A stretch of DNA of 64,000 nt, taken from NCBI GenBank assembly GCA_947650285.1, contig CANTFL010001482.1, positions 124,001 through 188,000 on the forward strand, in the 5' to 3' direction. The translations under genes and the position numbers were made by a program. The notes below the pieces were generated by a model. It saw only the letters and a program-made list of their open reading frames with translations. It was not told the DNA's origin and made no database searches. Source of the DNA: Hyaloperonospora brassicae. Lineage: Eukaryota; Oomycota; Peronosporomycetes; Peronosporales; Peronosporaceae. Below, one piece after another: positions 12,024 through 22,263 of the stretch (within the stretch, counting starts at the first letter, position 1; the number at the start of each line of letters is the position of its first letter).

Positions 12024-14606
12024 CTAGCTTTGGGGGTCAGTGCGACGGAACAAGTAAAGATAACCAGCGCCTAGCGGTGGTTCCTGCGACACGGCCACCT
12101 TATCATCATTGAAGATAATCCAGCGGCCATCTTTCTTCATGTGGCAAACGTAGTGCCCAGAATTGGTGTTCTTGCCAACATGGCTGATAAAACCTACAAG
12201 AGAGAAGTCGCCAACCACCTTGCTATCCAAGCAATTTTCAGAGGAGCCAGACGAGGCTGCTGATGGCACTGCATCGTGATCACAGTCGGCGACAGCACTA
12301 TCTAGATCGGCCATGCGACTGAACAACCACTCAGCTGCACGGTCAGGATCGTTTCCTGTTTGCTTAAGCGCACACTTGGCGTGAGACTCTGCGAAGCCCA
12401 TGGCCATTAGACTGGACACGATGTCCATGTTGACTGACTCGCCAGCAGCCTTGGATACAGGACGTGCTGGCGAAGGCGGATGGTCAAAGTCTGGGTCGTT
12501 CATGTGGCTGAAAATCCATTCCATAGCCGCTTCAGCATTCGAGTTGCCAGTCGCAATCGCTGCACGCTTGCAGGCGTTCTCGGAAAATCCCATGGCAACC
12601 AGCTGAGCTACCAAAGCTTCATCCGCAGTATTTACCGCGGCACCAGCACCGCTCTCATTCGTCGCATTGGCTACAGGATCGTCCATCATTTCCTCCTCAC
12701 CATCTGCAAGACCCTTGGACAAATATCGTGTCAGCGAAAACTTTTCGGGCACCTTCACCTCGACTTCCAGCTTCTTTGGCGTCCAGTCTTCAGCTACGTA
12801 AAAGCGTCGCATTTGCACGAGTAAATAACGCGGGAATGAGTAGAAGCGAACTGTCTTCTGTGCTTGACCCTTCTTGCCTGTTGCCGGGGACAGAAAATCG
12901 TCGATAATTTCGGGTGCCAACGTCTTTTCGACACAAGCTTCGAATGGGACATTAGGCACCACACACTCTTCGCTATCAGCACCTGTATTGCTCTCAGATT
13001 TCCCGTCGTCGACAAGGCGCTGACGTTTTTGCTCTAGCACCTGGAATGCAGTCACCTGTGTCGCGTTCGTGGCTGCCTCCAGGGGAATTTGCAACTGCAA
13101 GACCGTGTCGTCGCGCGGCACGTATTTAACTTTACTCGAAGCAATACACTGCACACGATCCTCTAGCTTTAACTTGAACAAACTTGCAGTCGGCAGCTCC
13201 GCACTGGTGGCACTGCCACCTGCAAAAAGCGGTCCTAAGCGGTTCGTGCTAACACGCTCGACTCGAGTCATAAAGTCCAAAAGATATTGCAAATACTCCA
13301 CAGCATCTTGCTGCTGGCCCGTCGAGAAGTCAGCGTGGCCTTTGCCGACAAGAGCACGGAAAGTTGTGGGTCGTAGATCAATGTTGCGAATGTCGTCCTC
13401 TTCAACATTCTTGCTGCTGTCCTCGAGCGTTCGAAATTGCTTCTTGTATCGATCCGTAAGTGCTGCATTCGCAAGCTTAGCAAATTGTGCAGCAAAGTCG
13501 TCGACAGGGAGCACCGACGGCGTGTCGACCGTGGCAAAAATCGTATCGGTGTCCTTAAAATATCGTTCCTGGACCTCCGGTAACGCCAACAGCAGCTGCA
13601 GCGCCGAGTTCATGTAGCAACTGTTGCCCAAGTTCTTGAAACCAATGTACCCTGCCCCTGACACGGGTACAAGTTTTTTTCCGACCTCCGTCACAGCGTC
13701 AAACTCATGCGAAAGGTTTAGCCCCACTTGTAGTTCATTCATCGACTTGTCCGTCTTGCGTAGATTGTTGACATTGATGCCAAAGTGTTCCAAATGTCGA
13801 GCCAAGAGCGGGTTCTTGACCATATCATCTTCGTCAGGTGCATAGCTGTACACGTCGCCTCCTTCTGCTGTAATCGTGCCCAACTTGACAGCCAGTGGGT
13901 ACTTTCCTCCCGTCTCGCTAAAGTGCGTCAGTGCAGCACCACATCCACCTGATCCATCCCAGTTCTGTCGCCCACAGCCAATGTAGCCATCCGAGAGATT
14001 GAGCCACAAGTTCTCTTGTTTATCACACTGAGGGCCTTGACACTTCCACGCCAACGGGTTCGACGCAATCTGTGGTGGAGCCGGTAGCTGCTCTAGCTGC
14101 TCTGCGTACTTGGAAAGCTTGAGTTCCTCCTGCCAGGACGCCACCTCCTCACTGACAGTGTTTCCTGCATGTTGCAGCACAGCCTCAGCCGCTTGTTTGA
14201 TTTCCAAAGGGACATCTGGATCGTCTAGAGGCACGCGGACCTGTTCCTGGTGCTCCGAGTCCAATAGAACAACAAAACACGTTTTTGTAAGCTCAAACTT
14301 GTCGTCTGCATCGACAGAAAAGCCTCCATCAACGCCTATCGCGAGCTTCGTGGGCTTTCCGTTGTCAACTTGTGCCGTGCGTGGCTTGAGCTTGCGCTGG
14401 TGGTGCTGGTGTAAGTAGACGGACGTGCCGTTGCGGTCAAACGCGAGGCTTGAGGCCCCGTACGAGAGGAACGAGTGCAAATTCGTATAGAGACCCGAAG
14501 GAGACAGCGGACAGTCGAACGAGAAGACGCACTCGTCGCGGTACACGCGGTCAGAGGCGCGAGGAACGCGGACGTGGGACGTCAGAGTCTGGAGAAGAGC
14601 GGCCAT
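12024..14606 (-). CDS. USP5: ubiquitin carboxyl-terminal hydrolase, USP5/isopeptidase T family
   Basis: 860 residues, one uninterrupted exon, ATG at 14606 (MAALLQTLTS); the frame is open 21 codons further but without an ATG. The family dismantles unanchored polyubiquitin chains from the free C-terminus and recycles ubiquitin. Domains in order: a cryptic N-terminal UBP domain (about 20-120); a ZnF-UBP with C189, C194, C211, C222 and H228 that reads the free ubiquitin tail (about 180-270); the USP catalytic domain with the Cys box GNLGNSCYMNS-type, catalytic C330; two UBA domains inserted in it (about 660-703 and 723-765, each with a MGF motif); the His box NTNSGHYVCH with H818; and NDD at 833-835. 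Order and length match animal USP5/13 and plant UBP14. All catalytic residues are present, so it should be active. It is the clearest host gene here. Confidence 0.97.
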   Translation of the reverse strand: MAALLQTLTSHVRVPRASDRVYRDECVFSFDCPLSPSGLYTNLHSFLSYGASSLAFDRNGTSVYLHQHHQRKLKPRTAQVDNGKPTKLAIGVDGGFSVDADDKFELTKTCFVVLLDSEHQEQVRVPLDDPDVPLEIKQAAEAVLQHAGNTVSEEVASWQEELKLSKYAEQLEQLPAPPQIASNPLAWKCQGPQCDKQENLWLNLSDGYIGCGRQNWDGSGGCGAALTHFSETGGKYPLAVKLGTITAEGGDVYSYAPDEDDMVKNPLLARHLEHFGINVNNLRKTDKSMNELQVGLNLSHEFDAVTEVGKKLVPVSGAGYIGFKNLGNSCYMNSALQLLLALPEVQERYFKDTDTIFATVDTPSVLPVDDFAAQFAKLANAALTDRYKKQFRTLEDSSKNVEEDDIRNIDLRPTTFRALVGKGHADFSTGQQQDAVEYLQYLLDFMTRVERVSTNRLGPLFAGGSATSAELPTASLFKLKLEDRVQCIASSKVKYVPRDDTVLQLQIPLEAATNATQVTAFQVLEQKRQRLVDDGKSESNTGADSEECVVPNVPFEACVEKTLAPEIIDDFLSPATGKKGQAQKTVRFYSFPRYLLVQMRRFYVAEDWTPKKLEVEVKVPEKFSLTRYLSKGLADGEEEMMDDPVANATNESGAGAAVNTADEALVAQLVAMGFSENACKRAAIATGNSNAEAAMEWIFSHMNDPDFDHPPSPARPVSKAAGESVNMDIVSSLMAMGFAESHAKCALKQTGNDPDRAAEWLFSRMADLDSAVADCDHDAVPSAASSGSSENCLDSKVVGDFSLVGFISHVGKNTNSGHYVCHMKKDGRWIIFNDDKVAVSQEPPLGAGYLYLFRRTDPQS

Positions 14607-14981
14607 TGTGTTTTTTTTGAGCTTCTGAGATGGAGCGATTGGGCCAAGATACAATTTCAGGTGCACCACGCGAATCGTGTCGGCAGTCTTTGCCTCTTCA
14701 TTGTCAAAAAAAGCGTCGGTCCTTACAGATTAGCGCGTCTTGTGTCAAGGACAGTTGGACTGCGGCGACATGTGATTGCAGTTATTGCAATACGTCAAAG
14801 ATTGATTATAGGCGACAATACGATCGTTACTGCCTGGCGTCATGCGAGCCATATAGTACGCGCAGTGAGGCTTGGAAAAGAGGAGAACGCATAGGTAGGA
14901 CTTGATATGATCTGGACGACGCAAGACGGTGTAGGGTGCTGCGTAGTAACAGCATCTACATGTGCTGACTACTACTTCAAG
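14607..14981. other. upstream region of the USP5 gene
   Basis: A short 5' region, without a recognisable gene, separates the deubiquitinase start from the 5' LTR of element D. An A-run precedes the start codon on the minus strand. CTTCATTGTCAAAA at about 14696 on the plus strand resembles an oomycete initiator but points away from the gene. The last five bases, TCAAG, are the left target duplication of D. Confidence 0.5.
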
Positions 14982-15565
14982 TGTAACGGGGTTACACGTC
15001 GACTGGAAGTCGACAATAGGTGTGGTACACACAAGAGATGGGATCCCATTTAAAGTGATATTAGAACACAAGTATCAATTGTTGAAGACTGATGTCTGTC
15101 AATTATTGTGTACGAGATCTTTTAATAGGTTTATTCAGGACATAAGTGAGTAGGTTATTTACTTTGTTCTACGGTGTTCTTTTAGGTTAAAAGAAGGAAT
15201 AAAATTCATTTCTCATTTTGATCAACAAAAGACACGTGCCTCTCTGAGGCGTCTTGCGATCGTAAGGAAGTAGCAACGCCTTGTTAAGGCAGCTACTCCT
15301 TGTGCACTTAGTGCGTTTGATTCTTTGAATAGTTTGGTCCCCCTGGAACAGGGACCGTAAGCTCTTTGAGCTTGTTGACTCTTTGAGTCGGGTTCTTTGA
15401 ACCACCCTTTAGCTCTCGGAGCTGTTGACTCTTTGAGTCGGGTTCGTAGAACCACCCTTTAGCTCTCGGAGCTGTTGACTCTTTGAGTCGGGTTCGTAGA
15501 ACCAAAGTTGCTCGTAAGAGCGTTAAGTCTTCCTCTGGCTTAAGGAGCTGTGTAGCTCCGCTACA
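14982..15565 (+). repeat. element D 5' LTR with internal ~50-bp tandem repeats
   Basis: 584 bp. Around 15361-15505 a ~50-bp unit (GACTCTTTGAGTCGGGTTC...AGCTCTCGGAGCT) occurs three times, whereas the 3' LTR has two. Each unit consists of consecutive short palindromes: GACTC-TTT-GAGTC, GGTTC-TTT-GAACC, AGCTC-TC-GGAGCT. The LTR is followed after 2 bases by the primer motif TGGTAGCACT (15568-15577). Confidence 0.93.
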
Positions 15566-15624
15566 CTTGGTAGCACTCGTATTCAATCTACACCTGAGTC
15601 GGTAATGACTGACCCTCTGTGAGG

Positions 15625-16659
15625 ATGGATCAATCTACACCCCTCTCTGGGACTCAAAAGGTCGCGCTTGAGAAGCTGACCGTGGCCGTAGGCCCTGAGT
15701 ATGTGGAGTTTCTAGCTGCACAAGGTCCCGATGTGCTCAATGCACGAGTCGAGGCCTTCATGCAGTATGAAACGTCCCTGCTAGGGCAGGTTCAAAACCA
15801 AGTAGCGTCGGCTATGCCAACACGCTACGTGGCGATTCCAGACGATGAGGCTAAGCCTCGTCCCCTAAGGGTGGACGTTAAACATTACTCCGGGAAGGAG
15901 GGGGAAAACCTGACCCTCTGGATCCGTTGTATTGAGATGGCCATGAGCTCTGGCCTTATCTCACTGGAGTATCAGCGGGTCTCGTTGGCCATCTTCAACC
16001 TCGATGGAAGAGCGAGAGAGTGGACTCTGACGTGTGGCACGTCGGTAGACTTGGCGTTTCCCACATCTTATTTGCTCAAGTTAGACCTTTTGCGAGTTTT
16101 CTCGCCGCCTAACCAGGCCTATTGCGTGCACTCACGCTTCTTGTCTACCCGTCAGGGTAAGAATGAGTTATCGGACTATATCCAAGAGTTGAGAACTCTG
16201 ATGACTGCTATGCAGTTTGACTCTCTTCCTGAGACATTCTATGTGACTGTCATAATGAAAGGTCTTCGTAATGGCGTTGCCAGGACCGAGGTGTTTCGGG
16301 TCCATCCCTCTACTTTTGAGGAGGCTGTTAGCATCGCTCAAAATGCTGAGCACAACTTCAACTCGGCCAGACTTGGTTGGAATGGGCACAGCCCAAGCTT
16401 TTCGAGAGCAATATCTGCGAGCACCTCGATTTACTGTAAGTTAGAACCGATGGATCTCAGCCATGCTGAAGATGAAGGTGAAGCGGAGCTTCATGTTGCA
16501 GAGCAACTAAAGGAAGTGAGACGCTGTTATATGTACGAAAGCACTAAACACTTGCGTCCCACTTGTCCTTTACGTAAGCAACAACCGACTCCTATGGGTC
16601 GGATACCCAGCCACAACCAGAAACCTGGTATGGCACGGGGAAACGTCGACACCCAGTAG
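15625..16659 (+). CDS. element D gag
   Basis: 344 residues from the ATG at 15625 (MDQSTPLSG). This is the one fully open gag in the window. The N-terminal part is followed by a capsid-like core (LTLWIRCIEMAMSSGLI, LDLLRVFSPPNQAYCVHSRF). At the C-terminus a zinc-knuckle remnant reads CYMYESTKHLRPTC: it keeps CX2-X-X4HX4C spacing but the second Cys is Tyr, so zinc and RNA binding are probably lost. It would package element RNA in a virus-like particle. The element is otherwise decayed, so expression is doubtful. Confidence 0.88.
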   Translation: MDQSTPLSGTQKVALEKLTVAVGPEYVEFLAAQGPDVLNARVEAFMQYETSLLGQVQNQVASAMPTRYVAIPDDEAKPRPLRVDVKHYSGKEGENLTLWIRCIEMAMSSGLISLEYQRVSLAIFNLDGRAREWTLTCGTSVDLAFPTSYLLKLDLLRVFSPPNQAYCVHSRFLSTRQGKNELSDYIQELRTLMTAMQFDSLPETFYVTVIMKGLRNGVARTEVFRVHPSTFEEAVSIAQNAEHNFNSARLGWNGHSPSFSRAISASTSIYCKLEPMDLSHAEDEGEAELHVAEQLKEVRRCYMYESTKHLRPTCPLRKQQPTPMGRIPSHNQKPGMARGNVDTQ

Positions 16660-16745
16660 GCGCGGGGCGCTATGCTGGGGTAGAACTGAGTTTTGTTGCT
16701 TCTCTACGAGGTAGAGCAAAACAGGGATTAGCCCCACCGAGCTCT

Positions 16746-19640
16746 GTGCTAGCCAGCACAGAGCGTGGATACAAGCCTGGCTTGTTAGTCGCCGAGGCGA
16801 AGATTAAACGCTTTGAGAAGCATTGGTCGATCCTAATCGACTCCGGAGCATCATGCAATTATGCTCGACGTCGTTCCCTAAAGGGAAGTCAGCAATATGC
16901 TGAGGCGCTCAAAGCGCACGACGGTGATTCCATCACTGTTCGGTTAGAGACGGGTAGTCGCGTTACTGTGCCTAAAGTTCCGTTGAACTTAGTTGTGAAG
17001 CTTTTGGACTTTGACAGCATTGAACGCTACCTTGTCCTCGATTTAAGTTCGAGATACGATCTCATCCTGGGTATGTATCGGCTTGAACGCCATGAGCCAT
17101 GGAGTAATTTGAGGTCTTAGCATTTAGGCGCAGCGCCCAATGTTCTTAGTTAATATTTGGAGAGTCATGAGCTCACTTTTCTAGGCAACAGAAGCACTAT
17201 TGGCGCGAGCCATTGACAGAGGATGTTAACGTGTCGTACATTAGTATGTCCGATTTAATTATCTATAACGTCAATAACATGAACATTGAGCGGAGCTCTT
17301 TCACCGTATGTGAACGATTCATAATCCGTTGTGCGATACTCGTTTTGATAACGGGTCACTGCATGCTGCATGCATGGTTGGCCTAGGGACGAGACATCGA
17401 GAATGTAATTCCTCTGATGTCATTGGGGTGTCACGTGATATTTCACCGAGTGCGGGCGGCCGAGATGGCACCTCACTGAATGTCGGTATTGACATTGTTG
17501 GCAAAAAGCCGAAGCATTCAGGTATAGGCCCACATAATGCACGTAAAGAGGTATGTTTAAGTACATTGGGTAAATTGTTCGAGTTATGTAACTCTTCATC
17601 TGATGTCGCTCAAGACATGCGCATTCTTATAGAGTGTGCTAAGATAAACATCAACTACGGGGACCCTATTGTCCCGGCCTCTAGGAGGCGTAAGTTTCTT
17701 TGAGTAAAAAATCACGGCGTCGAGTGGCAACCGTTAAGCGCCCAACGTCCAGGACTTCACGAATGGATGATGGTAATAATACACTATTGCACTTGTCAAT
17801 GGAGTGAATGACCATGTTAATGGCAACATTAGTCTTGAGACTCTTCCATACTTGGATGTTTTCTTTGAACTAGACGAAATGTCTGATGGCGAATTCAGCC
17901 AAGATTTGAAGGCAGGAGAGTTATCTGATTTGGTGGAAATGCGACCCGATGTTAAGCTGAACTCATCTTCGTGATTGGACGAGTCAGTCCTTGAGGACAC
18001 AAGAGTGAAACTTGGTTCCTGTAGTTGATCTTCGATCCTAAATGATCCGATGGATACGTTGTATCCTTTGAAAAAGAAGTTTCAGGATGTGGTGTATCAT
18101 AATCCACCGTCCGTCTCATCTCCCGATGGAGGCGTAAGTCATGAGATTGACTTGGATATTGGAGCTAAATACTGCGTAACACGGCAGTGGCCTCTACCGA
18201 AAGAGCATTGTGACGTCATTGACGATTTCTTTCGTGCAAAGCACGCGGCAGGAATGGCACGTGAGAGCAAATCTCCCGATTCCACACCGACATTCTGTGT
18301 CAAAAGCCCAATGGAAGTGGCGAATTGTTCATGCTTACAATAAGATTCATGCGGCCACCATCCCGGATCAGATGCCCATTCCGAGAAAGGCCGTTCTTTA
18401 GAAAAATATGGTGGGATGTACAATGTGCAGTGCGCTCGACTTATTCGATGGTTACTACCAACTGCTTATGCGATGGAGCGATATTTCTCTGACAGCGGTC
18501 AGCACTCCGAGCGGTATGCTCTGGGAGTGGCTTGTTATGTCGCAAGGGTTATATAATGCCCCGGATACGTTCAATCGTCTCGTGACACAATTGTTCAGAC
18601 CTCACAGAGGTTATGCACATACATACTTTGATGACATCTTTGTCCATAGTCGTGCTATGAACGGTCGGTCAGATGTGGACAATCACATTGACCATTTACG
18701 AGCGGTGCTCGAGTGCATGCGCATGAATAAGTTGTACGCCAACGCGTCTAAGTGCATCTCTGGTGCAGAAGAGATTCACTTTTTAGGGTGCTAAATTGGA
18801 AAGCGAGGCCGTAGAGCGGATCTCGCTAAGGTAAAAGCCATAGTTGATTGGCCGATTCCAAAGAATCAAAAAAGACTTACGTAAGTGGCTTGGCCTTGCC
18901 AAATACTTGCACAAGTACAGTGCGAATGACGCAGATATGGCTCGGCCATTATCCAATCTCCTTAAAAGGATGTGGAATAGTGCTGGACTATCACCGAGCA
19001 TGATGCTTTCAAAGATGCTAACGAGAGTATCTTTCATGCACCAATTTTGGCTTTTCCCGATCCTGATCGACATTTCAGTGTCGTCTGTGACGCGTCTGAC
19101 TTTTCCATAGGAAGCGCCCTGTTACAGACAGATTTTGATGGACGGGAACGCGTCATTGCGTTTGAGCCCCGACAGCTGAAAGCTACGGAGAAGAACTATC
19201 CTGTTCATGACAAAAAGCTACTTGCAACGAAGTATGCTCTCGTCAAATTTAAAGTTCATCTTCTTGGCTCTAAGCCGTTTGTGATCTATACAGATCATGC
19301 ATCACTACGCACTGCGACCCAGTCGTCTCACCTCTCTCAGAGAATGGCTCGTTGGCTTTCCTTCTTTGCCGAATGCAACTTCGAGGTGAAGTACAAGCCG
19401 GGCAAGCAGAATGCTTTGGCTGATGCGTTTTCACGCAGGCCTGACTATGAGCTTGCTCATGTTACGACTCTGTCGTCGCCGGTCACTGACCTAATTCGTA
19501 CGGCATATGCCAAGGATGAACACTGTGTAGCTCTTCTACGTGCTCTAAGGAGCGAGGAGTTCAAGGAATCAGACATAGAATTGTCGGCACGTTTACGTGG
19601 GAGGCTACATCGATATTCCATCGATCAAGGCCTGTTGTGA
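16746..19640 (+). pseudogene. element D protease, reverse transcriptase and RNase H (broken)
   Basis: Retropepsin at about 16820-17110: catalytic DSGAS near 16842 and a YDLILGM strand. Reverse transcriptase is in two frames, 18050-18343 (VTRQWPLPKEHCDVIDDFF) and 18408-18794 (ALDLFDGYYQLLM, catalytic YFDDIFVHSRA). RNase H at 19047-19640 has VCDASDFSIGSALLQ, YPVHDKKLLATKYAL and IYTDHASLRT motifs. The stretch 17120-18050 between protease and polymerase is full of stops. A TGA at 19638-19640 cuts RNase H from the integrase in the same frame region. Confidence 0.88.
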
Positions 19641-20932
19641 TATAGCAAAGATGTTGAGGATACCCCTCGCATCGTTGTCCCTCATGGTAAGGAGTTGAAG
19701 TATCGGATCCTCTATGAGGCACATGATACTGCGTTGAGTGGTCATCTCGGTCGTGAGAATACCTACGGCTCAGTTAGCCAATGTTATTGGTGGCTCAAAC
19801 TGTACAAGTGGGTCAGCATCTATGTGCGTACGTGTAAAATGTGTCAACGGGTGAAACCATCACCCCACGCGGCCGCGCCGCTGGATAGTTTGCCTATAAC
19901 CAAAGGATGTTGGGAGTCCATCAGTATGAACTTCCTGTTCGGATTACCGAAAGATTCGAATGGAAACACGGGTATTGTGGTCTTTGTTGACCGTTTGAGC
20001 AAGATGGCTCATCTATCGACGGTGCCAGATACCATTGATGGTGAAGGTACAGCTACGCTGTTTATTGATCGCGTGTTTCGACAACACGGTTTGCCGTTGG
20101 CAATTGTCTCTGATAGAGATTCTCGCTTTACTGAGAAGTTTTGGAAATCCATCTTCAAGTTGCTCGGCACACGTTTGGACATGACCACAGCGGATCATCC
20201 GCAGACTGACGGTCAAAACTAGCGCTTGAATCGCATCATCGGTAACATCTTGCGCATTGTTTGCGCTGAAACGCCTAAGCGTTGGAGTTCGATGCTCCCC
20301 GTCATTGAGTTTGCGTTGAATAACGCCGTGCATGCCTCCACCGGCTACACATCACTTCATGTGAATGGTCTCACACACCCTCGCGTTCCGTTGACGCTAC
20401 CACTGCGTGGTTTAGGGATTGGTGGGTGAGGAGTTTCCGATCGGCTTGCTGATATCATCCCTGCTAATGTTCAGAAACAGGTAAGCGAGTTTCTCGCAAC
20501 GCGATTTAATGTCTTACGACATGTGCGTGATACACTGACTAATAGACAAGCAGAAGGAACATGCAGTTTTTCAAAGGCAGATGTTGCATTGAAAGTTATA
20601 AGTTCGGAGACCAAGTTCTACTCAATGCTAAAAACCTACCTACAAATGTAGAGTCTGCTGTCTTCAAGACAAAGTTGCGCCCGCGCTTCATTGGACCATT
20701 TACGGTCGTGGCCAAGAAGGGACTTGCGTATACGCTCAGCCTTCCGCGCAAATTGCGCAAACACCCCGTGTTCTACGTTGGCTTGCTTAAGCCGTATCGG
20801 GATCCGTCCCACGTGAACTTGGAGGCGCTTGCGCCGGGTAGGTTGGCCTTGCCATCAGTTGCTGAATCCGTATCGGGAGGTCAAGCTGAGCCTCCATCCG
20901 GGTTAACCCAACTACAACGCCTGAACACGTGA
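19641..20932 (+). pseudogene. element D integrase (broken)
   Basis: The HHCC zinc region starts near 19700 (EAHDTALSGHLGRENTY ... CKMCQRVK). The DDE core includes MNFLFGLPKD, SDRDSRFTEKFWKS and DHPQTDGQN. A TAG at 20220-20222 interrupts just before the catalytic Glu helix, which resumes as LNRIIGNILR. After frame changes, the GPY/F module (FIGPFTVVAKKGLAYTLSLP) is read at 20561-20932. In the motif MNFLF the usual MDF Asp is Asn, so the first catalytic acid has also changed. Confidence 0.87.
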
Positions 20933-21566
20933 TCGCAACGCGTCAAACGCATTCTGGGTCATACTCAATGTCTCACGGAGACCACTCAGCTCGAGAAGCA
21001 TCTTCTGATGCTCCTCCTTCGGTATACCGACCACCTCCGACGCTGCTCGATAAGCAAGGGAACCGCCAGGTTCATATTGAGTGACTCCTGAAACGACGTC
21101 GTCGTCAGGGTCGATACCAGTATCTGGTGAAGTGGCGAGGGTACCCGGAGTCGGATTACTAATGGATTTTGCTACATTCCTTCGGCAGGATTGCCCATAC
21201 ACCGTTGATGTTTTTAAACATCGCGGAAAGGGTCTTCCTGTGACCAAAGACTCTTTTCATCAATAGGTATGGAAGCAGGTGAGTAGTTGGTCACCGCTTG
21301 ACCAACACCCACTGTTGTTGCTCATCGGGCGGATTGGTGGTAATTTCATCGCCCACGTTAGGCGTTTGATGCTGCGCCGGTGGCGCTTTGGATTCGCCAC
21401 GCTCGGCAAATTAGCTCGGTGCAGTATGAGGCGTTGCCTCTTGCACTGGTGAGTCGGACATTGACCTCTCTTCACCATTAAGATTGGTATCGCTACCATA
21501 GTCCACCTCCACATCAATACCGAGGTAAGAAGAAAGAGTCGAATACTCGTCGGGTGGCGATGCCAT
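20912..21566 (-). pseudogene. antisense gene of element D (broken)
   Basis: Runs opposite to pol from just inside the 3' LTR toward the integrase, as in A-C. An ATG at 21566 starts MASPPDEYSTLSSYLGIDVE, an acidic Ser-rich leader of 51 codons ending at 21411. The region then loses frame. Its distal part (about 20912-21100) reads KEEHQKMLLELSGLRETLS and further, with a Leu/Glu heptad pattern suggesting a coiled coil. That coil lies antisense to the gap between integrase and chromodomain, exactly where it lies in A-C. Sequence similarity to A-C is not obvious, so the shared feature is architecture. Confidence 0.5.
21081..21266 (+). pseudogene. element D chromodomain remnant
   Basis: In one frame the start of a chromodomain is read, RYQYLVKWRGYPESDY. 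After a frame change the rest continues as FATFLRQDCPYTVDVFKH. The typical Trp of the SWE motif is lost at the break. It is the C-terminal targeting domain of the integrase of this element. Confidence 0.75.
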
Positions 21567-21674
21567 GATGTGTTGTGTTTTGCAAATCGTGAAGTTGAAG
21601 CGCACACACACCGTCCTCTTCGATGAAAAAATTCAATTGGCATTTTGTGGTAACGTTATTCTGGTGGGGGAGGG

Positions 21675-22263
21675 TGTACCGGGGTTACGCGTCGACAGGT
21701 AGTCGACAATAGGTGTGGTCCACACAAGGTGTAGCGGGGTTACACGTCGACTGGAAGTCGACAATAGGTGTGGTACACACAAGAGATGGGATCCCATTTA
21801 AAGTGATATTAGAACACAAGTATCAATTGTTGAAGACTGATGTCTGTCAATTATTGTGTACGAGATCTTTTAATAGGTTTATTCAGGACATAAGTGAGTA
21901 GGTTATTTACTTTGTTCTACGGTGTTCTTTTAGGTTAAAAGAAGGAATAAAATTCATTTCCCATTTTGATCAACAAAAGACACGTGCCTCTCTGAGGCGT
22001 CTTGCGATCGTAAGGAAGTAGCAACGCCTTGTTAAGGCAGCTACTCCTTGTGCACTTAGTGCGTTTGATTCTTTGAATAGTTTGGTCCCCCTGGAACAGG
22101 GACCGTAAGCTCTTTGAGCTTGTTGACTCTTTGAGTCGGGTTCTTTGAACCACCCTTTAGCTCTCGGAGCTGTTGACTCTTTGAGTCGGGTTCGTAGAAC
22201 CAAAGTTGCTCGTAAGAGCGTTAAGTCTTCCTCTGGCTTAAGGAGCTGTCTAGCTCCGCTACA
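21675..22263 (+). repeat. element D 3' LTR with duplicated first 55 bp
   Basis: A polypurine tract GGTGGGGGAGGG ends at 21674. The LTR then begins TGTACCGGGGTTA and, after 55 bp, begins again at 21730 (TGTAGCGGGGTTA). The first 55 bp are therefore a tandem copy of the LTR start. It also has one fewer ~50-bp hairpin unit than the 5' LTR. Apart from these it is nearly identical to 14982-15565. Confidence 0.9.

Larger units (their letters stand above)
14982..22263 (+). mobile_element. Gypsy (Ty3-like, chromodomain) LTR retrotransposon D, decayed
   Basis: A 7.3-kb plus-strand element with 5' LTR 14982-15565 and 3' LTR 21675-22263. It is flanked by the perfect 5-bp duplication TCAAG (14977-14981 and 22264-22268). 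It carries gag, retropepsin, reverse transcriptase with YFDD, RNase H, integrase and a chromodomain remnant, in Gypsy order. Its LTRs are unrelated in sequence to those of A-C but share end structure (TGTAGCGG/CCGCTACA), primer motif and an antisense reading region before the 3' LTR. Stops at about 19638 and 20220 and several frameshifts inactivate it. Confidence 0.95.

Noticed and set aside
12400..14418. Several plus-strand frames of 70-180 codons inside the USP5 gene
   Set aside because: Antisense shadows of a well-conserved enzyme; no ATG context or family resemblance.
15000..22200. CRISPR-like reading of the ~50-bp LTR repeats of element D
   Set aside because: They are tandem without spacers, inside an LTR of a eukaryotic retrotransposon.
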